A DNA stretch of 34,438 nt from Lachnospiraceae bacterium. Lineage in GTDB: Bacteria; Bacillota; Clostridia; Lachnospirales; Lachnospiraceae. Positions 23,454 through 32,296 of the stretch are shown here, one piece after another. The stretch's first letter is position 1. Each line of letters opens with the position of its first letter. The notes below the pieces were generated by a model. The model ran no database searches, was not told the DNA's origin, and was given only the letters and a program-made list of their open reading frames with translations. Where the stretch lies: contig SVFL01000032.1 in the NCBI GenBank assembly GCA_015056885.1, positions 1 to 34,438 of the forward strand, read 5' to 3'. Both the position numbers and the translations under genes were made by a program.

Positions 23454-23624
23454 TTGGGGTATATACAAATTTTTTGCTTCAAAATACCCCAAATACAGGA
23501 AAATTCGGGGTATTTTCATGGGATTTTTTCGCATATACCCCGGAGTACTTGAAAATTCGCTTTTTTGCTAAGAAATTAGATGGTATTGGGGTACTGCGCT
23601 TGGATTTTCCTGTATATACCCCAA
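23454..23624. repeat. Three-hairpin element, copy 2 (GGGGTAT stems)
   Basis: Three 39-nt hairpins lie at 23454-23492, 23505-23543 and 23586-23624, each with 9-nt arms and a 21-nt loop. Arms are TTGGGGTAT/ATACCCCAA, TCGGGGTAT/ATACCCCGG and TTGGGGTAC/ATACCCCAA; the last has one C-A mismatch. Gaps are 12 and 42 nt. Loops of hairpins 2 and 3 share a GGATTTT core. The architecture matches copy 1 at 135-306, including TCGGG at the start of the middle hairpin and GAAAAT before it. It lies 146 nt upstream of the DEAD-box helicase start. An open frame across it (23353-23571) has no coding support. Confidence 0.85.
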
Positions 23625-23710
23625 CCTAATATTTGGATATCCCATCACCCATACAATTAAACTGCGTTCAATTGGCATTTCGCTGTGAAGAACTCGACAA
23701 CTCCCAATTT

Positions 23711-23732
23711 ATCGGAAATAATTTTCTGATAA
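23711..23732 (+). promoter_or_regulatory. Hairpin in the helicase leader
   Basis: TATCGGAAA and TTTCTGATA form a 9-bp stem with one G-U pair and loop TAAT, next to an AAAGGAG that has no start codon at a usable distance. It may influence ribosome access or mRNA stability of the helicase gene. Confidence 0.4.
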
Positions 23733-23770
23733 AGGAGTTATTTATTATAGAAAAGGAAAAGAAATAAATT

Positions 23771-25465
23771 ATGGATATGAATACAGAATTAAATGAGGCA
23801 GGGATTCAGGATATAGAACCCTTATTGGATGCACGTATTGTCAGGGCTATTCGTGAGATGGGCTTTGAGAAATTAAGTCCTATTCAGCAGCAGGCGATTC
23901 CGGCACTTTTAAATGGAGAAGATATTATTGGTCAGGCACAGACCGGTACCGGTAAGACGGCAGCTTTTGGTATTCCGGTGGTTCAAAAGTGTGATCCGGA
24001 CCTTAAAAAGCTGCAGACCATCATTCTGTGCCCTACCAGAGAGTTGGCGATTCAGGCAGCAGAGGAGATTAGAAAACTTGCAAAATATATGCATGGTATC
24101 AAGGTGTTACCTGTTTATGGCGGACAGGATATCGGCAGACAGATTGCAGGTCTTAGAGGTACTCAGATTATTGTAGGTACGCCCGGACGTGTGATGGATC
24201 ACATGCGTCGCCACACGATTAAGACGGAGCATGTTAACATGGTAGTGCTGGATGAAGCCGATGAAATGTTAAATATGGGCTTTCGTGAGGATATGGAGAC
24301 TATCATGGGGCAGATTCCGGGAGAACATCAGACGGTGCTGTTCTCCGCAACCATGCCGAAACCTATTTTGGAGATTACCGGGCAGTTTCAAAAAGATGCC
24401 CGTATGATAAAGGTAGCTGCCAAGGAGCTTACCATTCCTTTGGTCAGCCAGAAATTCTATCGCATTAAAAATCAGGATAAGGATGCAGCATGCGTTCGTC
24501 TCCTTGAGTATTATCAGCCTAAGCTTTGTCTGATTTTCTGTAACACTAAAAAGAAGGTGGAGGAGCTGGCAGAGGTTATCAAGAAGGCCGGTTATCAGGC
24601 AGAAGGTCTTCATGGTGATTTGGCTCAGCATCAGAGAGATGTGGTAATGGGGCGCTTCCGCAATGGCAGCACGAATATTCTTATTGCTACCGATGTGGCG
24701 GCAAGAGGAATCGATGTGGATGATGTGGAGGCAGTTATCAATTACGATGTCCCACAGGATATTGAATACTATGTACATCGTATCGGAAGAACTGGCCGTG
24801 CAGGAAGAAGCGGACGTTCTTTTACCTTTGTGAGCGGCAAAGAGATTTTTAAAATTCGTGAAATAGAGAAAATCTGTAAAACCTCAGTTGAGGAGAAAAA
24901 ACTTCCCGGTGCGGGCAAGGTATTGAAGGCTAAGGCAGATAAGTATCTGAATCAGGCATGGGAGCTTCATGAGCATGAAGATATGGAGCTGATGAAGAGC
25001 TTCCTGCAGCGTAAGCTGGACGAGGAAGGCTGTGATATTATGGATCTTGCAGCAACTATGTTAAAGCTTCAGGTAGGTGACCGTGGCGAGGAGATTGAAG
25101 TAGATGCATTCCGTACCAGACACGAGGAAGGCAGAGGTCGAGGCGGCCGTAATGAGAGAGGTCGTTTCGGTGACCGTGGACGCGGTGAAAGAAGTCAAGG
25201 TGAAGGTCGGGGAACAAGAGGACGTTTCGCTGGTCGTGGACGGAATGAAGACCAAGGAGAGCGCCGTGGTGATGACAGACGCAGAGGTAGCGAGGAGCGC
25301 GGCAGATTTGGCGGTCGCAAGAGAGAGGACGAACGCAAAAAGCGTTTCGACCGCGAAAGTCAGGAGAATCGCAAGGGGAAATTTGGACGCAGTAAGGATG
25401 ACAACCGTCGCAAACGTGAAGAGTTTGGTTCGAAACCGCCTAAGCGCAAGAAGGTGCAGGAATAG
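23771..25465 (+). CDS. DEAD-box ATP-dependent RNA helicase with RGG-rich tail
   Basis: The 564-aa product unwinds RNA using ATP, in ribosome assembly or RNA decay. Motifs in order are AQTGTGKT at 56-63, PTREL near 87, TPGR near 136, DEAD at 160-163, SAT at 191-193, and HRIGRTGRAGR near 333. From about residue 455 the tail is a disordered Arg/Gly/Glu-rich RNA-binding region with repeats such as GRFGDRGRG and GRFAGRGR. It resembles CshA/DeaD of Firmicutes. AAAGGAAAAG precedes the ATG. The 419-nt upstream gap holds the three-hairpin element and a leader hairpin; related genes are often cold-induced through structured leaders. Confidence 0.95.
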   Translation: MDMNTELNEAGIQDIEPLLDARIVRAIREMGFEKLSPIQQQAIPALLNGEDIIGQAQTGTGKTAAFGIPVVQKCDPDLKKLQTIILCPTRELAIQAAEEIRKLAKYMHGIKVLPVYGGQDIGRQIAGLRGTQIIVGTPGRVMDHMRRHTIKTEHVNMVVLDEADEMLNMGFREDMETIMGQIPGEHQTVLFSATMPKPILEITGQFQKDARMIKVAAKELTIPLVSQKFYRIKNQDKDAACVRLLEYYQPKLCLIFCNTKKKVEELAEVIKKAGYQAEGLHGDLAQHQRDVVMGRFRNGSTNILIATDVAARGIDVDDVEAVINYDVPQDIEYYVHRIGRTGRAGRSGRSFTFVSGKEIFKIREIEKICKTSVEEKKLPGAGKVLKAKADKYLNQAWELHEHEDMELMKSFLQRKLDEEGCDIMDLAATMLKLQVGDRGEEIEVDAFRTRHEEGRGRGGRNERGRFGDRGRGERSQGEGRGTRGRFAGRGRNEDQGERRGDDRRRGSEERGRFGGRKREDERKKRFDRESQENRKGKFGRSKDDNRRKREEFGSKPPKRKKVQE

Positions 25466-25524
25466 TTTCTGAAATACAAAACTCAGTATTGTACGATTAG
25501 CAGATGAAAGGAGCGCAATTTCAA

Positions 25525-27129
25525 TTGAAAACAAAGATTTCAAAAATTGGGCCTTATATCATATTGGGAATCAGTTTCCTTTTGGTAGTTTTCTTGAATG
25601 TATTTTGTCATGACCACTGGCTGGATTCGGATATGGCAGCAGAGATGATGTTTTCTAAGCTGCTTGCAGAGGAAGGACGTTTGTTTGCTACGCCGGACTG
25701 GTATTATTCCACGGAATTCCGGTTTTTGTATACCCACTGGATTATGGGACCGTTGTTTCGGATCTGCAAGGATTGGCATGTGATTCGTGCGATTACCAAT
25801 ATTGTATCTTATGTGCTGATGTTGGGGGCTTATTATTACTGTATGAAGCCTTTAAAAGTGAGTAAAGGATTGGTGGTTTCGACCTCGGCTATTTTACTCC
25901 TTCCTTTTTCAGAGACAATGATGACTCATATGGTTATGGGTAATACGTACATGTTCCATGTGATGATTGTGTTTTGCTTTTTGGGCTTGTATCTGAGACT
26001 GGCACAGGGAAACCGCGGAAAGATGTTTGCTGTGGAGATGATACTATTTGTGGTACTGGCATTAATCTGTGGCGTGTCCGGTGTGCGTTATCTGCTTGCT
26101 TTGCAGTGTCCTTTAATGTTGGCGGCTTTTGTGTATCTGTTTCAGTCTGAAAGTTTTAAAACCTTCCGTCAGAATTTGAATGAGAAGAATTTTATCGCAG
26201 AATTTCGAAATCTGTGGAAGAGTTTTACCATGAAGTATCTGATATATGCGGTACTTGGCGCAGTAGGAAGTGTGGCAGGATACGGTATTAATGTGTTGTA
26301 TGTTAGCAAAAATTATATATTTCAGACGTATGATGCAACTAATTTTATTGCGGTATATCAGGGTGTCTTTTTTGAGAGACTGCAAAATGCAATGGGCAGC
26401 CTTTTGATGCTATTTGGTTATATTCCGGACAGAGGAGTCATTTCCCTTCGCGGAGTGGTGACACTGGCAGCATTTGCCATGATAGCAGTGTTTGCCTTTG
26501 TGAGTGTGAAGTCTTGTAAAGAGACCTTTGGACAAAGACAGTTTGTAAGCCTGTTTCTGGTAGTGAGCTTTGTGCTGAATGTGTTTGTATTTGTATTTAC
26601 TACCAGTACCATGGTGCCCAGATATTATTTGACTGTATTTATTTTTGTACTGCCGCTTTTGTGTTTTTATATGGAGCAGGAAAAATTGTTTTTTGACAGA
26701 GCTGTGGTAACGTTGCTGGTGGCAGGCTGTCTTTTGCTTGCTACGGGTAAGACTGTTTTGTCTTATATGAATGTGGATAAAAATGCAGAGAAGCGTGAGG
26801 TGGCTGAGTTCTTGCAGGAAAAGGGTTATAAGTTCGGTTATGCGACTTATTGGAATGCCAATATTATTACAGAACTTACCGATGGACAGGTAGAGGTGGC
26901 AAATGTTTTAGACGCAGTGGATTTGGGCTATTTTAAGTGGTCCTCTCCTATGAAGTATTATGAGGAAGGATATTTCGAAGGGGAAGTATTTCTGTTGCTT
27001 ACTGCTGAGGAGGTTTCCGAGGCGGCAGAGAGTGCAGTTGTCATGAATGGTGAAGTAGTTTATGAGGATGGTGTATATACGGTACTTGTATATGAATCTG
27101 CCAATGAATTGATGAGTTTTTCAAAGTAG
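25525..27129 (+). CDS. Polytopic membrane protein, possible GT-C-type glycosyltransferase
   Basis: The only good binding site (AAAGGAG, 25507-25513) lies inside the longest open frame, so TTG at 25525 is the likelier start; ATG at 25504, with no upstream site, is the alternative. The 534-aa product has about 10 hydrophobic segments. After the first one, an outer loop carries [12 protein letters not shown] (Asp34, Asp36), the place where GT-C glycosyltransferases keep a D-x-D-type metal motif. About 110 C-terminal residues are soluble. A polyprenyl-phosphate-sugar donor is plausible. It starts an apparent operon with ispF, which begins 16 nt downstream. Confidence 0.7.
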   Translation: MKTKISKIGPYIILGISFLLVVFLNVFCHDHWLDSDMAAEMMFSKLLAEEGRLFATPDWYYSTEFRFLYTHWIMGPLFRICKDWHVIRAITNIVSYVLMLGAYYYCMKPLKVSKGLVVSTSAILLLPFSETMMTHMVMGNTYMFHVMIVFCFLGLYLRLAQGNRGKMFAVEMILFVVLALICGVSGVRYLLALQCPLMLAAFVYLFQSESFKTFRQNLNEKNFIAEFRNLWKSFTMKYLIYAVLGAVGSVAGYGINVLYVSKNYIFQTYDATNFIAVYQGVFFERLQNAMGSLLMLFGYIPDRGVISLRGVVTLAAFAMIAVFAFVSVKSCKETFGQRQFVSLFLVVSFVLNVFVFVFTTSTMVPRYYLTVFIFVLPLLCFYMEQEKLFFDRAVVTLLVAGCLLLATGKTVLSYMNVDKNAEKREVAEFLQEKGYKFGYATYWNANIITELTDGQVEVANVLDAVDLGYFKWSSPMKYYEEGYFEGEVFLLLTAEEVSEAAESAVVMNGEVVYEDGVYTVLVYESANELMSFSK

Positions 27130-27145
27130 AGTAGGAGAGACAGTT

Positions 27146-27685
27146 ATGAGAATAGGAATGGGGTATGATGTCCACAAGCTTGTGGAAGGAAGAGATTTGA
27201 TTATCGGTGGCGTAAAAATTCCTTATGAGAAGGGCCTCTTGGGACATTCGGATGCGGATGTGTTGCTTCATGCAATCTCGGATTCGCTCTTGGGAGCAGC
27301 AGCTCTTGGTGACATTGGCAAGCACTTTCCTGATACGGATGAGGCATACAAGGGAGCGGATTCTTTGGTGCTCTTGCAAAGAGTGGGAGAGCTTTTAGAG
27401 CAGGAGGGTTTCTTAATCGAGAATATTGATGCGACCATTATTGCTCAGGCGCCCAAGATGCGTCCACATATTGATAAGATGCGCGAGAATATTGCAAGAG
27501 TTTTGAATATTGAAGTGAATCAGGTAAATGTTAAGGCTACCACAGAGGAAGGACTTGGATTTACCGGAAGTGGTGAGGGTATTTCATCCCAGGCTATTTG
27601 TATGTTGACCAGTCCGTTTAATTTGATTGCCCGGGAGGTGTCCGGTGGCTGTGAGGGCTGTAGCGGTTGTAAGATGAAACAGTAG
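27146..27685 (+). CDS. ispF: 2-C-methyl-D-erythritol 2,4-cyclodiphosphate synthase
   Basis: IspF forms the cyclic diphosphate intermediate of the MEP isoprenoid pathway. The trimeric enzyme uses Asp8, His10 and His42 to hold the catalytic metal (GYDVH; LLHAISD), and [11 protein letters not shown] and [12 protein letters not shown] are family signatures. Usual length is about 155-160 residues; this one has 179. The extra tail ends [13 protein letters not shown] with Cys169, Cys172 and Cys175 in a CxxCxxC pattern not known to me in IspF. A GTAGGAGAGA site precedes the ATG. It sits between the membrane protein and the SGNH hydrolase gene, in the same direction with short gaps. Confidence 0.96.
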   Translation: MRIGMGYDVHKLVEGRDLIIGGVKIPYEKGLLGHSDADVLLHAISDSLLGAAALGDIGKHFPDTDEAYKGADSLVLLQRVGELLEQEGFLIENIDATIIAQAPKMRPHIDKMRENIARVLNIEVNQVNVKATTEEGLGFTGSGEGISSQAICMLTSPFNLIAREVSGGCEGCSGCKMKQ

Positions 27686-27711
27686 GATTGAATTGATTGC
27701 AAGGAGAAAAT

Positions 27712-28731
27712 ATGAAATTTTATTCTATAACAGATGCACCTATTACAATTTATGGTTTGGCAGTAAAGGATGCCGGTAAGAGACAGTTTTACAAGCTGAC
27801 GGAAGATATGTTGGAGAAAATGCCCCGATATGATTATCTCGGCAGAAGAACTGCGGGGGGAAGAGTGCGCTTTGTTACAGATGCGACAAAGCTGGTGATT
27901 CGCATGACTTTGGCCTGCACCAAGGAGGATATCAATATTCCGCTGTCCGGTTCTGCGGGAGCGGATGTGTATCTGGGCATAGGGCAACAGTCACGTTTTA
28001 TTGGTTATATTGCACCCAAGGAACATGTGCAGGAAGAGATTTCTGTTGAGAAAGAGTTTGATTTATCCGGAGAAAAGGAAGTTGTTACGATTAATCTGCC
28101 CAGAAATGATCATCTTTTAGGTATGGAGATTGGTGTGGAAGAGGATGCTTTGCTGGAGGAGGCACCGGAGTATACGGTTGCCGAACCTATCATTTTCTAT
28201 GGATCTTCCATTACGGAGGGCGGTTGTGCATCCAGAGCAGGTAACGCTTATACCAGTATTGTATGCAGATGGTTGGATGCGGATTATTGCAATTATGGAT
28301 TCTCCGGTTCAGCAAAGGGTGAGCCTGTATTTGCAGAGTTTATTGCCGGCCTTGAGAATATCAGTGCACTTGTTTATGATTATGACCACAATGCTCCTAC
28401 GCCGGAGCATCTTGAGGAAACTCATGAAGCATTTTTTAAGATTATTCGTAAGGCCAAGCCTGATTTGCCCGTGCTCATGATGAGCAGACCGGATTTAAAA
28501 GACGGAGTAGAGGATGCCGCTAAGCGCGTGGAGATTATCCGCCGCACCTATCAGAATGCATTGGATGCGGGTGACAAAAAGGTATGGTTTTTGGATGGAA
28601 GAAGCTTCTTCGGTGAGGTTGGACGGGAGGAGTGTACCGTGGACGGAACACATCCCAATGCCTTGGGCTTTATGCGGATGGCAGAGAAGATTTATCCGGT
28701 ACTTAGGGAGATTTTGTTAGAGAAGAACTGA
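27712..28731 (+). CDS. SGNH/GDSL-family hydrolase with N-terminal beta domain
   Basis: The ATG at 27712 is 5 nt after AAGGAG; the longer frame from 27697 overlaps that site. The 339-aa product has an N-terminal beta-sandwich-like domain at about 1-150 and a C-terminal SGNH hydrolase domain. Its block I is FYGSSITEGG with nucleophile Ser166, and block V is TVDGTHPNALGF with Asp311 and His314. The two-domain layout resembles carbohydrate esterases that deacetylate polysaccharides, but no signal peptide is present, so it acts in the cytoplasm. Its stop codon overlaps a frame leading into the next gene, indicating co-transcription. Confidence 0.9.
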   Translation: MKFYSITDAPITIYGLAVKDAGKRQFYKLTEDMLEKMPRYDYLGRRTAGGRVRFVTDATKLVIRMTLACTKEDINIPLSGSAGADVYLGIGQQSRFIGYIAPKEHVQEEISVEKEFDLSGEKEVVTINLPRNDHLLGMEIGVEEDALLEEAPEYTVAEPIIFYGSSITEGGCASRAGNAYTSIVCRWLDADYCNYGFSGSAKGEPVFAEFIAGLENISALVYDYDHNAPTPEHLEETHEAFFKIIRKAKPDLPVLMMSRPDLKDGVEDAAKRVEIIRRTYQNALDAGDKKVWFLDGRSFFGEVGREECTVDGTHPNALGFMRMAEKIYPVLREILLEKN

Positions 28732-28748
28732 TGAGAGGAGATATTGTA

Positions 28749-29732
28749 ATGACCGAAAATGAAGCAAAAAAGATTGTACAGGATCTTTATGCAAAGGAGG
28801 AGCTGTTTGTCATGTTGTCCGTTGCCAGGGCGAATATGATGAACGGAAAAAGTGTACCCTACATAGGCAAAAAGGAAAGCGGCGAAACTTCACTTTTTGT
28901 TTTCACTTCCTATGAGCGGGCTAAAGAATGTATGGATGAATGCGGATATGAGGTTTTGGATGGAGTGTACACCATCGGACGTATCGAAAAAACAGATAAA
29001 TACCGCAATCTGCATACCATGTTTTGTATTGCTTTGGCAATGGGTGTGGCTCATGTGGAGTTTGATATGGGCTCAGAGGATTCCTTTGGCTGCAATATTC
29101 AGTGGTTTTTGCAAGCAAATGACTTAAAGCAGGATGCAGTGTCTGTACTGTTGTCAGAAGAGGAAATGAAAAAGGTTATGAGTAATGAAATGGGAATTCC
29201 TGCGAGAATGAATCCTATAGATATTTATCAGTTTTCAAATCCTTATAAGGTATCAGAAGAGAGAGCCAGTGCCATCATTCACCATATTTTCACAGCGGAG
29301 GAAGGCGCAACTTACGGAGAGTTTTATGATACATTCTACGAGAAGGAAACTCTTCATGAGAATTGTTTTGTGGCAAACTATCTGAACACAAAACTCATTC
29401 CCATGGCTATGCAAAAAGAGAAACCGGAGGATGTAGAGGGCTTTCGAAAGGTAAATTCGGTAATCCAGCTTGCAGTCTGGAATCGATTGTTTGAGCAGGG
29501 AGTGTTTACTCTGACCGACAGAGAGACCGGCGAATTATATGTGAACGATAATAGTATATATGTACTGTATACTGATTTGTTTAAGTATATGGGCAAGTTT
29601 AATTATAGCAGACTAAACAGTAGAAATGATTTGTTGCAACTGATTAAGGAGCGTGGAGCAGAGCGCCTTGTCGTTACAGACGGACCTTATGGAATGATTG
29701 TGATTGAAAAGTCTGTCTGGGAAGATGCGTAG
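28749..29732 (+). CDS. SseB-like protein, function unknown
   Basis: The ATG at 28749 is chosen because AGAGGAG lies 8 nt upstream; a frame start at 28731 precedes that site. The 327-aa soluble protein has an N-terminal part (about 1-125) resembling SseB domains, with VPYIGKKESGETSLFVFTS and ERAKEC. The C-terminal 200 residues are unrecognised and mixed helix/strand. It is the last gene of the ispF-containing group, starting 17 nt after the SGNH gene. No terminator is obvious before the cysE promoter 26 nt later. The SseB link is a weak pattern match. Confidence 0.72.
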   Translation: MTENEAKKIVQDLYAKEELFVMLSVARANMMNGKSVPYIGKKESGETSLFVFTSYERAKECMDECGYEVLDGVYTIGRIEKTDKYRNLHTMFCIALAMGVAHVEFDMGSEDSFGCNIQWFLQANDLKQDAVSVLLSEEEMKKVMSNEMGIPARMNPIDIYQFSNPYKVSEERASAIIHHIFTAEEGATYGEFYDTFYEKETLHENCFVANYLNTKLIPMAMQKEKPEDVEGFRKVNSVIQLAVWNRLFEQGVFTLTDRETGELYVNDNSIYVLYTDLFKYMGKFNYSRLNSRNDLLQLIKERGAERLVVTDGPYGMIVIEKSVWEDA

Positions 29733-29757
29733 GAATGAAATGTTGAGTAAATTCCGG

Positions 29758-29786
29758 TTGACAAAAGCTTTGTTTTTGCATATTCT
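29758..29786 (+). promoter_or_regulatory. Promoter of the cysE operon
   Basis: TTGACA (29758-29763) and TATTCT (29781-29786) are 17 nt apart. Transcription would start near 29793, just ahead of the T-box leader. Confidence 0.85.
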
Positions 29787-29819
29787 GTTTAGTAGAGAAG
29801 TGGTTTATTAAGAAAAAGG

Positions 29820-30091
29820 CTTGGAACGGAGAGAGTACTTTTTCAAATCTGTGTCAGAGAGGAATCGCCGGCGGCTGAAAGTGATTCTCACAGTGGGAAA
29901 AGGAAGTGCATCCGGGAGCTGACTGCCTGAAAACGTCTGATGAGACTGGTGTGGGTGACATGCCGACAACGACAACCGTAGGGCAGTACGTTGGCGCGCG
30001 TTAAGCGTTTGAGTGAGGGGCATTTTATGTCCTTAAACAGAGTGGAACCGCGGATAATTCGTCTCTGAGGAGTCGGATTATCCGTTTTTTT
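29820..30091 (+). promoter_or_regulatory. Cysteine T-box riboswitch with terminator
   Basis: The leader senses uncharged tRNA-Cys. In stem I, CTTTTTC pairs with GAAAAGG. The internal loop has AGTA on the 5' side and AAGTGCA on the 3' side, placing specifier UGC (Cys) at 29907-29909. The T-box AGAGTGGAACCGCGG is at 30039-30053. Its bulge UGGA (30043-30046) is complementary to UCCA, fitting the U73 discriminator of tRNA-Cys. The competing terminator pairs CGGATAAT (30051-30058) with ATTATCCG (30077-30084), followed by seven T. Binding of uncharged tRNA should favour readthrough into cysE-cysS. Confidence 0.95.
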
Positions 30092-30094
30092 CGC

Positions 30095-30194
30095 GTGTAG
30101 CGAGGAAAATCTCATGCTTGCATGAAGATTTGACGAGCACCGCGAAACTTCCGGAAACTCGCAAAGCGTGTTTCTGGAAGCTTGTGTAGCGAGG
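30095..30194. repeat. Two-hairpin insert bounded by 11-bp direct repeats
   Basis: GTGTAGCGAGG occurs at 30095-30105 and again at 30184-30194. Between the copies are two hairpins. At 30107-30131, AAATCT-CATGC/GCATG-AGATTT has a TT apex and one bulged A. At 30148-30180, CTTCCGGAAAC pairs with GTTTCTGGAAG with one G-U. It lies between the T-box terminator and the cysE start and resembles REP-type intergenic repeats. Confidence 0.75.
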
Positions 30195-30209
30195 TATAGT
30201 GAGGTATTT

Positions 30210-30881
30210 ATGGGTTTTATAAAGAATATTAAAGAGGAAATCAGAATCGTCAGAGAACGTGACCCTGCAATTCATTCGGCTATGGAAGTCTTTTTGTATC
30301 CCAGTTTTAAGGTGATGATGCACTATCGACTGGCGCATAAGCTGTATTTGAACGGTCATTATTTTTGGGCCAGATATGTTTCTCAAAGGGGGGTGCGCAA
30401 GACCGGTATTGAGATTCATCCCGGTGCACAGATTGGCAAGGGATTATTTATTGACCACGGTCATGGTGTGATTATTGGTGAGACGACTATCATCGGGGAT
30501 AACTGTACTTTGTATCAGGGAGTAACTTTAGGTGGTACAGGTAAGGAGCATGGTAAACGTCATCCGACCATCGGAAATAATGTGATGATTAGTGCAGGTG
30601 CCAAGGTGCTTGGTTCCTTTACGATAGGAGATAATTCTAAAATTGGTGCAGGAAGCGTAGTTTTAAGTGAGGTGCCTCCTAATTCCACGGTGGTGGGGGT
30701 GCCCGGACGAGTGGTAAGGCGCAATAATATGGTGCTTCCACAGGACACCATGAATCAGACGGATTTGCCTGACCCTGTACGTGAAGACATCACCAATTTG
30801 CAAAAGGCAGATACGGAGATGACAAACAGATTGTTGGCATTGGAAGAACAGATAAAACTTTTACAAGGGAGAGTAGATTGA
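30210..30881 (+). CDS. cysE: Serine O-acetyltransferase
   Basis: CysE acetylates serine with acetyl-CoA, the first committed step to cysteine. The 223-aa product has an N-terminal helical part and a left-handed beta-helix of hexapeptide repeats at about 70-170. It carries IDHGHGVIIGE with the catalytic His pair region and GVTLGGTGKEHGKRHPTIG. The C-terminal 40 residues are probably coiled coil. The ATG at 30210 follows GTGAGG; the longer frame from a GTG at 30168 would read through the REP-like hairpin and is rejected. The stop overlaps the cysS start. Expression should depend on the cysteine T-box upstream. Confidence 0.95.
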   Translation: MGFIKNIKEEIRIVRERDPAIHSAMEVFLYPSFKVMMHYRLAHKLYLNGHYFWARYVSQRGVRKTGIEIHPGAQIGKGLFIDHGHGVIIGETTIIGDNCTLYQGVTLGGTGKEHGKRHPTIGNNVMISAGAKVLGSFTIGDNSKIGAGSVVLSEVPPNSTVVGVPGRVVRRNNMVLPQDTMNQTDLPDPVREDITNLQKADTEMTNRLLALEEQIKLLQGRVD

Positions 30882-32296
30882 TGAGCATGAAAATTTATAA
30901 CACATTAACCAAACAGAAAGAGGAGTTTGTACCTATTGAGCCGGGAAAGGTGAGAATGTATGTGTGCGGACCTACCGTATACAATCTGATTCACATCGGT
31001 AATGCAAGACCTATGATTGTGTTTGATACAGTTCGCCGTTACATGGAGCACAAGGGTCTTGAGGTTAATTATGTATCCAATTTTACCGATGTAGATGACA
31101 AGATTATCAAGAAGGCGATTGAGGAGGGCGTAGATTCTTCCGTTATTTCTGAGCGTTATATTGCAGAGTGTAAGAAGGATATGGCTGCCATGAATGTGAA
31201 GCCTGCAACCACTCATCCGCTGGCAACTCAGGAAATTGGTGGTATGCTGGAGATGATTCAGACTTTGATTGATAAGGGGCATGCTTATGCGGCGGCAGAC
31301 GGTACCGTATATTTCCGCACCAGAAGCTTTGAGGGTTACGGTAAGCTTTCTCACAAGAATCTGGATGATTTGCAGGGCGGCAACCGTTCTCTTCTGGTGT
31401 CCGGTGAGGACCAGAAGGAGGATGCTCTTGACTTTGTACTTTGGAAGCCGAAAAAGGATGGCGAGCCTTATTGGGAGGCACCCTGGTGTAATGGTCGTCC
31501 CGGCTGGCACATTGAGTGCTCCGTTATGAGTAAGCGCTATCTGGGCGATGAAATTGATATTCATGCAGGCGGAGAGGATTTGGTATTCCCTCATCATGAG
31601 AACGAGATTGCTCAGTCCGAGGCTTGCAATGGCAAGACTTTCTCCAGATATTGGATGCACAATGCATTCTTAAATATTGACAATAAGAAGATGTCCAAAT
31701 CTCTTGGCAACTTCTTTACTGTTCGTGATATCAGCGAAAAATATGATTTGCAGGTACTTCGCTTCTTTATGTTGTCTGCTCATTACAGAAGTCCGTTAAA
31801 CTTTAGTGCAGAGCTTATGGATGCAGCCAAGAACGGTTATGAGCGTATTGTGACCTGTGTGGATAATCTCAAATATCTGATGGAGAATGTAACGGCAGCA
31901 GATATGACAGAGGCAGAAATGGCACTGGCTGAAGAGTCTAAGGGCTATGTGGTTAAATTCGACGAGGCGATGGATGATGACTTCAACACCGCAGATGCAA
32001 TTGCTGCTATCTTTGAACTGGTGAAATTCATTAATACCAATGCGTCTGCAAATTCTTCCAAGGCATTTTTGGAGGCGTTGAAGGCAGAGGTTGTTATGCT
32101 TTCTGATATTTGCGGCTTGATTGTAGATAAGCAGGAAGATGTTCTGGATGCTGAAATCGAAAAGCTGATTGAGGAGCGTCAGGCAGCCAAGAAGGAGAAA
32201 AACTTTGCAAGAGCAGACGAGATTCGTGATGAGCTTCTGGCAAAGGGTATCGCGCTTAAGGACACCAGAGAAGGTGTTAAGATTGTGAGATTATAA
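30881..32296 (+). CDS. cysS: Cysteinyl-tRNA synthetase
   Basis: The class I enzyme charges tRNA-Cys. The 471-aa product has the zinc ligand Cys29 (YVCGPTVYN), HIGN at 38-41, the WHIECS zinc motif near residue 209, and KMSKS at 270-274. The C-terminal part is the helical anticodon-binding domain. The ATG at 30881 overlaps the cysE TGA by one base and is preceded by AAGGGAG; a TTG one codon earlier is less likely. Coupling with cysE under one T-box links cysteine supply to charging. The mrnC start overlaps its stop. Confidence 0.96.
   Translation: MSMKIYNTLTKQKEEFVPIEPGKVRMYVCGPTVYNLIHIGNARPMIVFDTVRRYMEHKGLEVNYVSNFTDVDDKIIKKAIEEGVDSSVISERYIAECKKDMAAMNVKPATTHPLATQEIGGMLEMIQTLIDKGHAYAAADGTVYFRTRSFEGYGKLSHKNLDDLQGGNRSLLVSGEDQKEDALDFVLWKPKKDGEPYWEAPWCNGRPGWHIECSVMSKRYLGDEIDIHAGGEDLVFPHHENEIAQSEACNGKTFSRYWMHNAFLNIDNKKMSKSLGNFFTVRDISEKYDLQVLRFFMLSAHYRSPLNFSAELMDAAKNGYERIVTCVDNLKYLMENVTAADMTEAEMALAEESKGYVVKFDEAMDDDFNTADAIAAIFELVKFINTNASANSSKAFLEALKAEVVMLSDICGLIVDKQEDVLDAEIEKLIEERQAAKKEKNFARADEIRDELLAKGIALKDTREGVKIVRL

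Noticed and set aside
23353..23571. A 72-codon plus-strand frame over the second three-hairpin element
   Set aside because: It lacks a ribosome binding site and consists mostly of hairpin arms.
30168..30209. GTG start for cysE at 30168
   Set aside because: It lies inside the REP-like hairpin and has no binding site; the ATG at 30210 follows GTGAGG.
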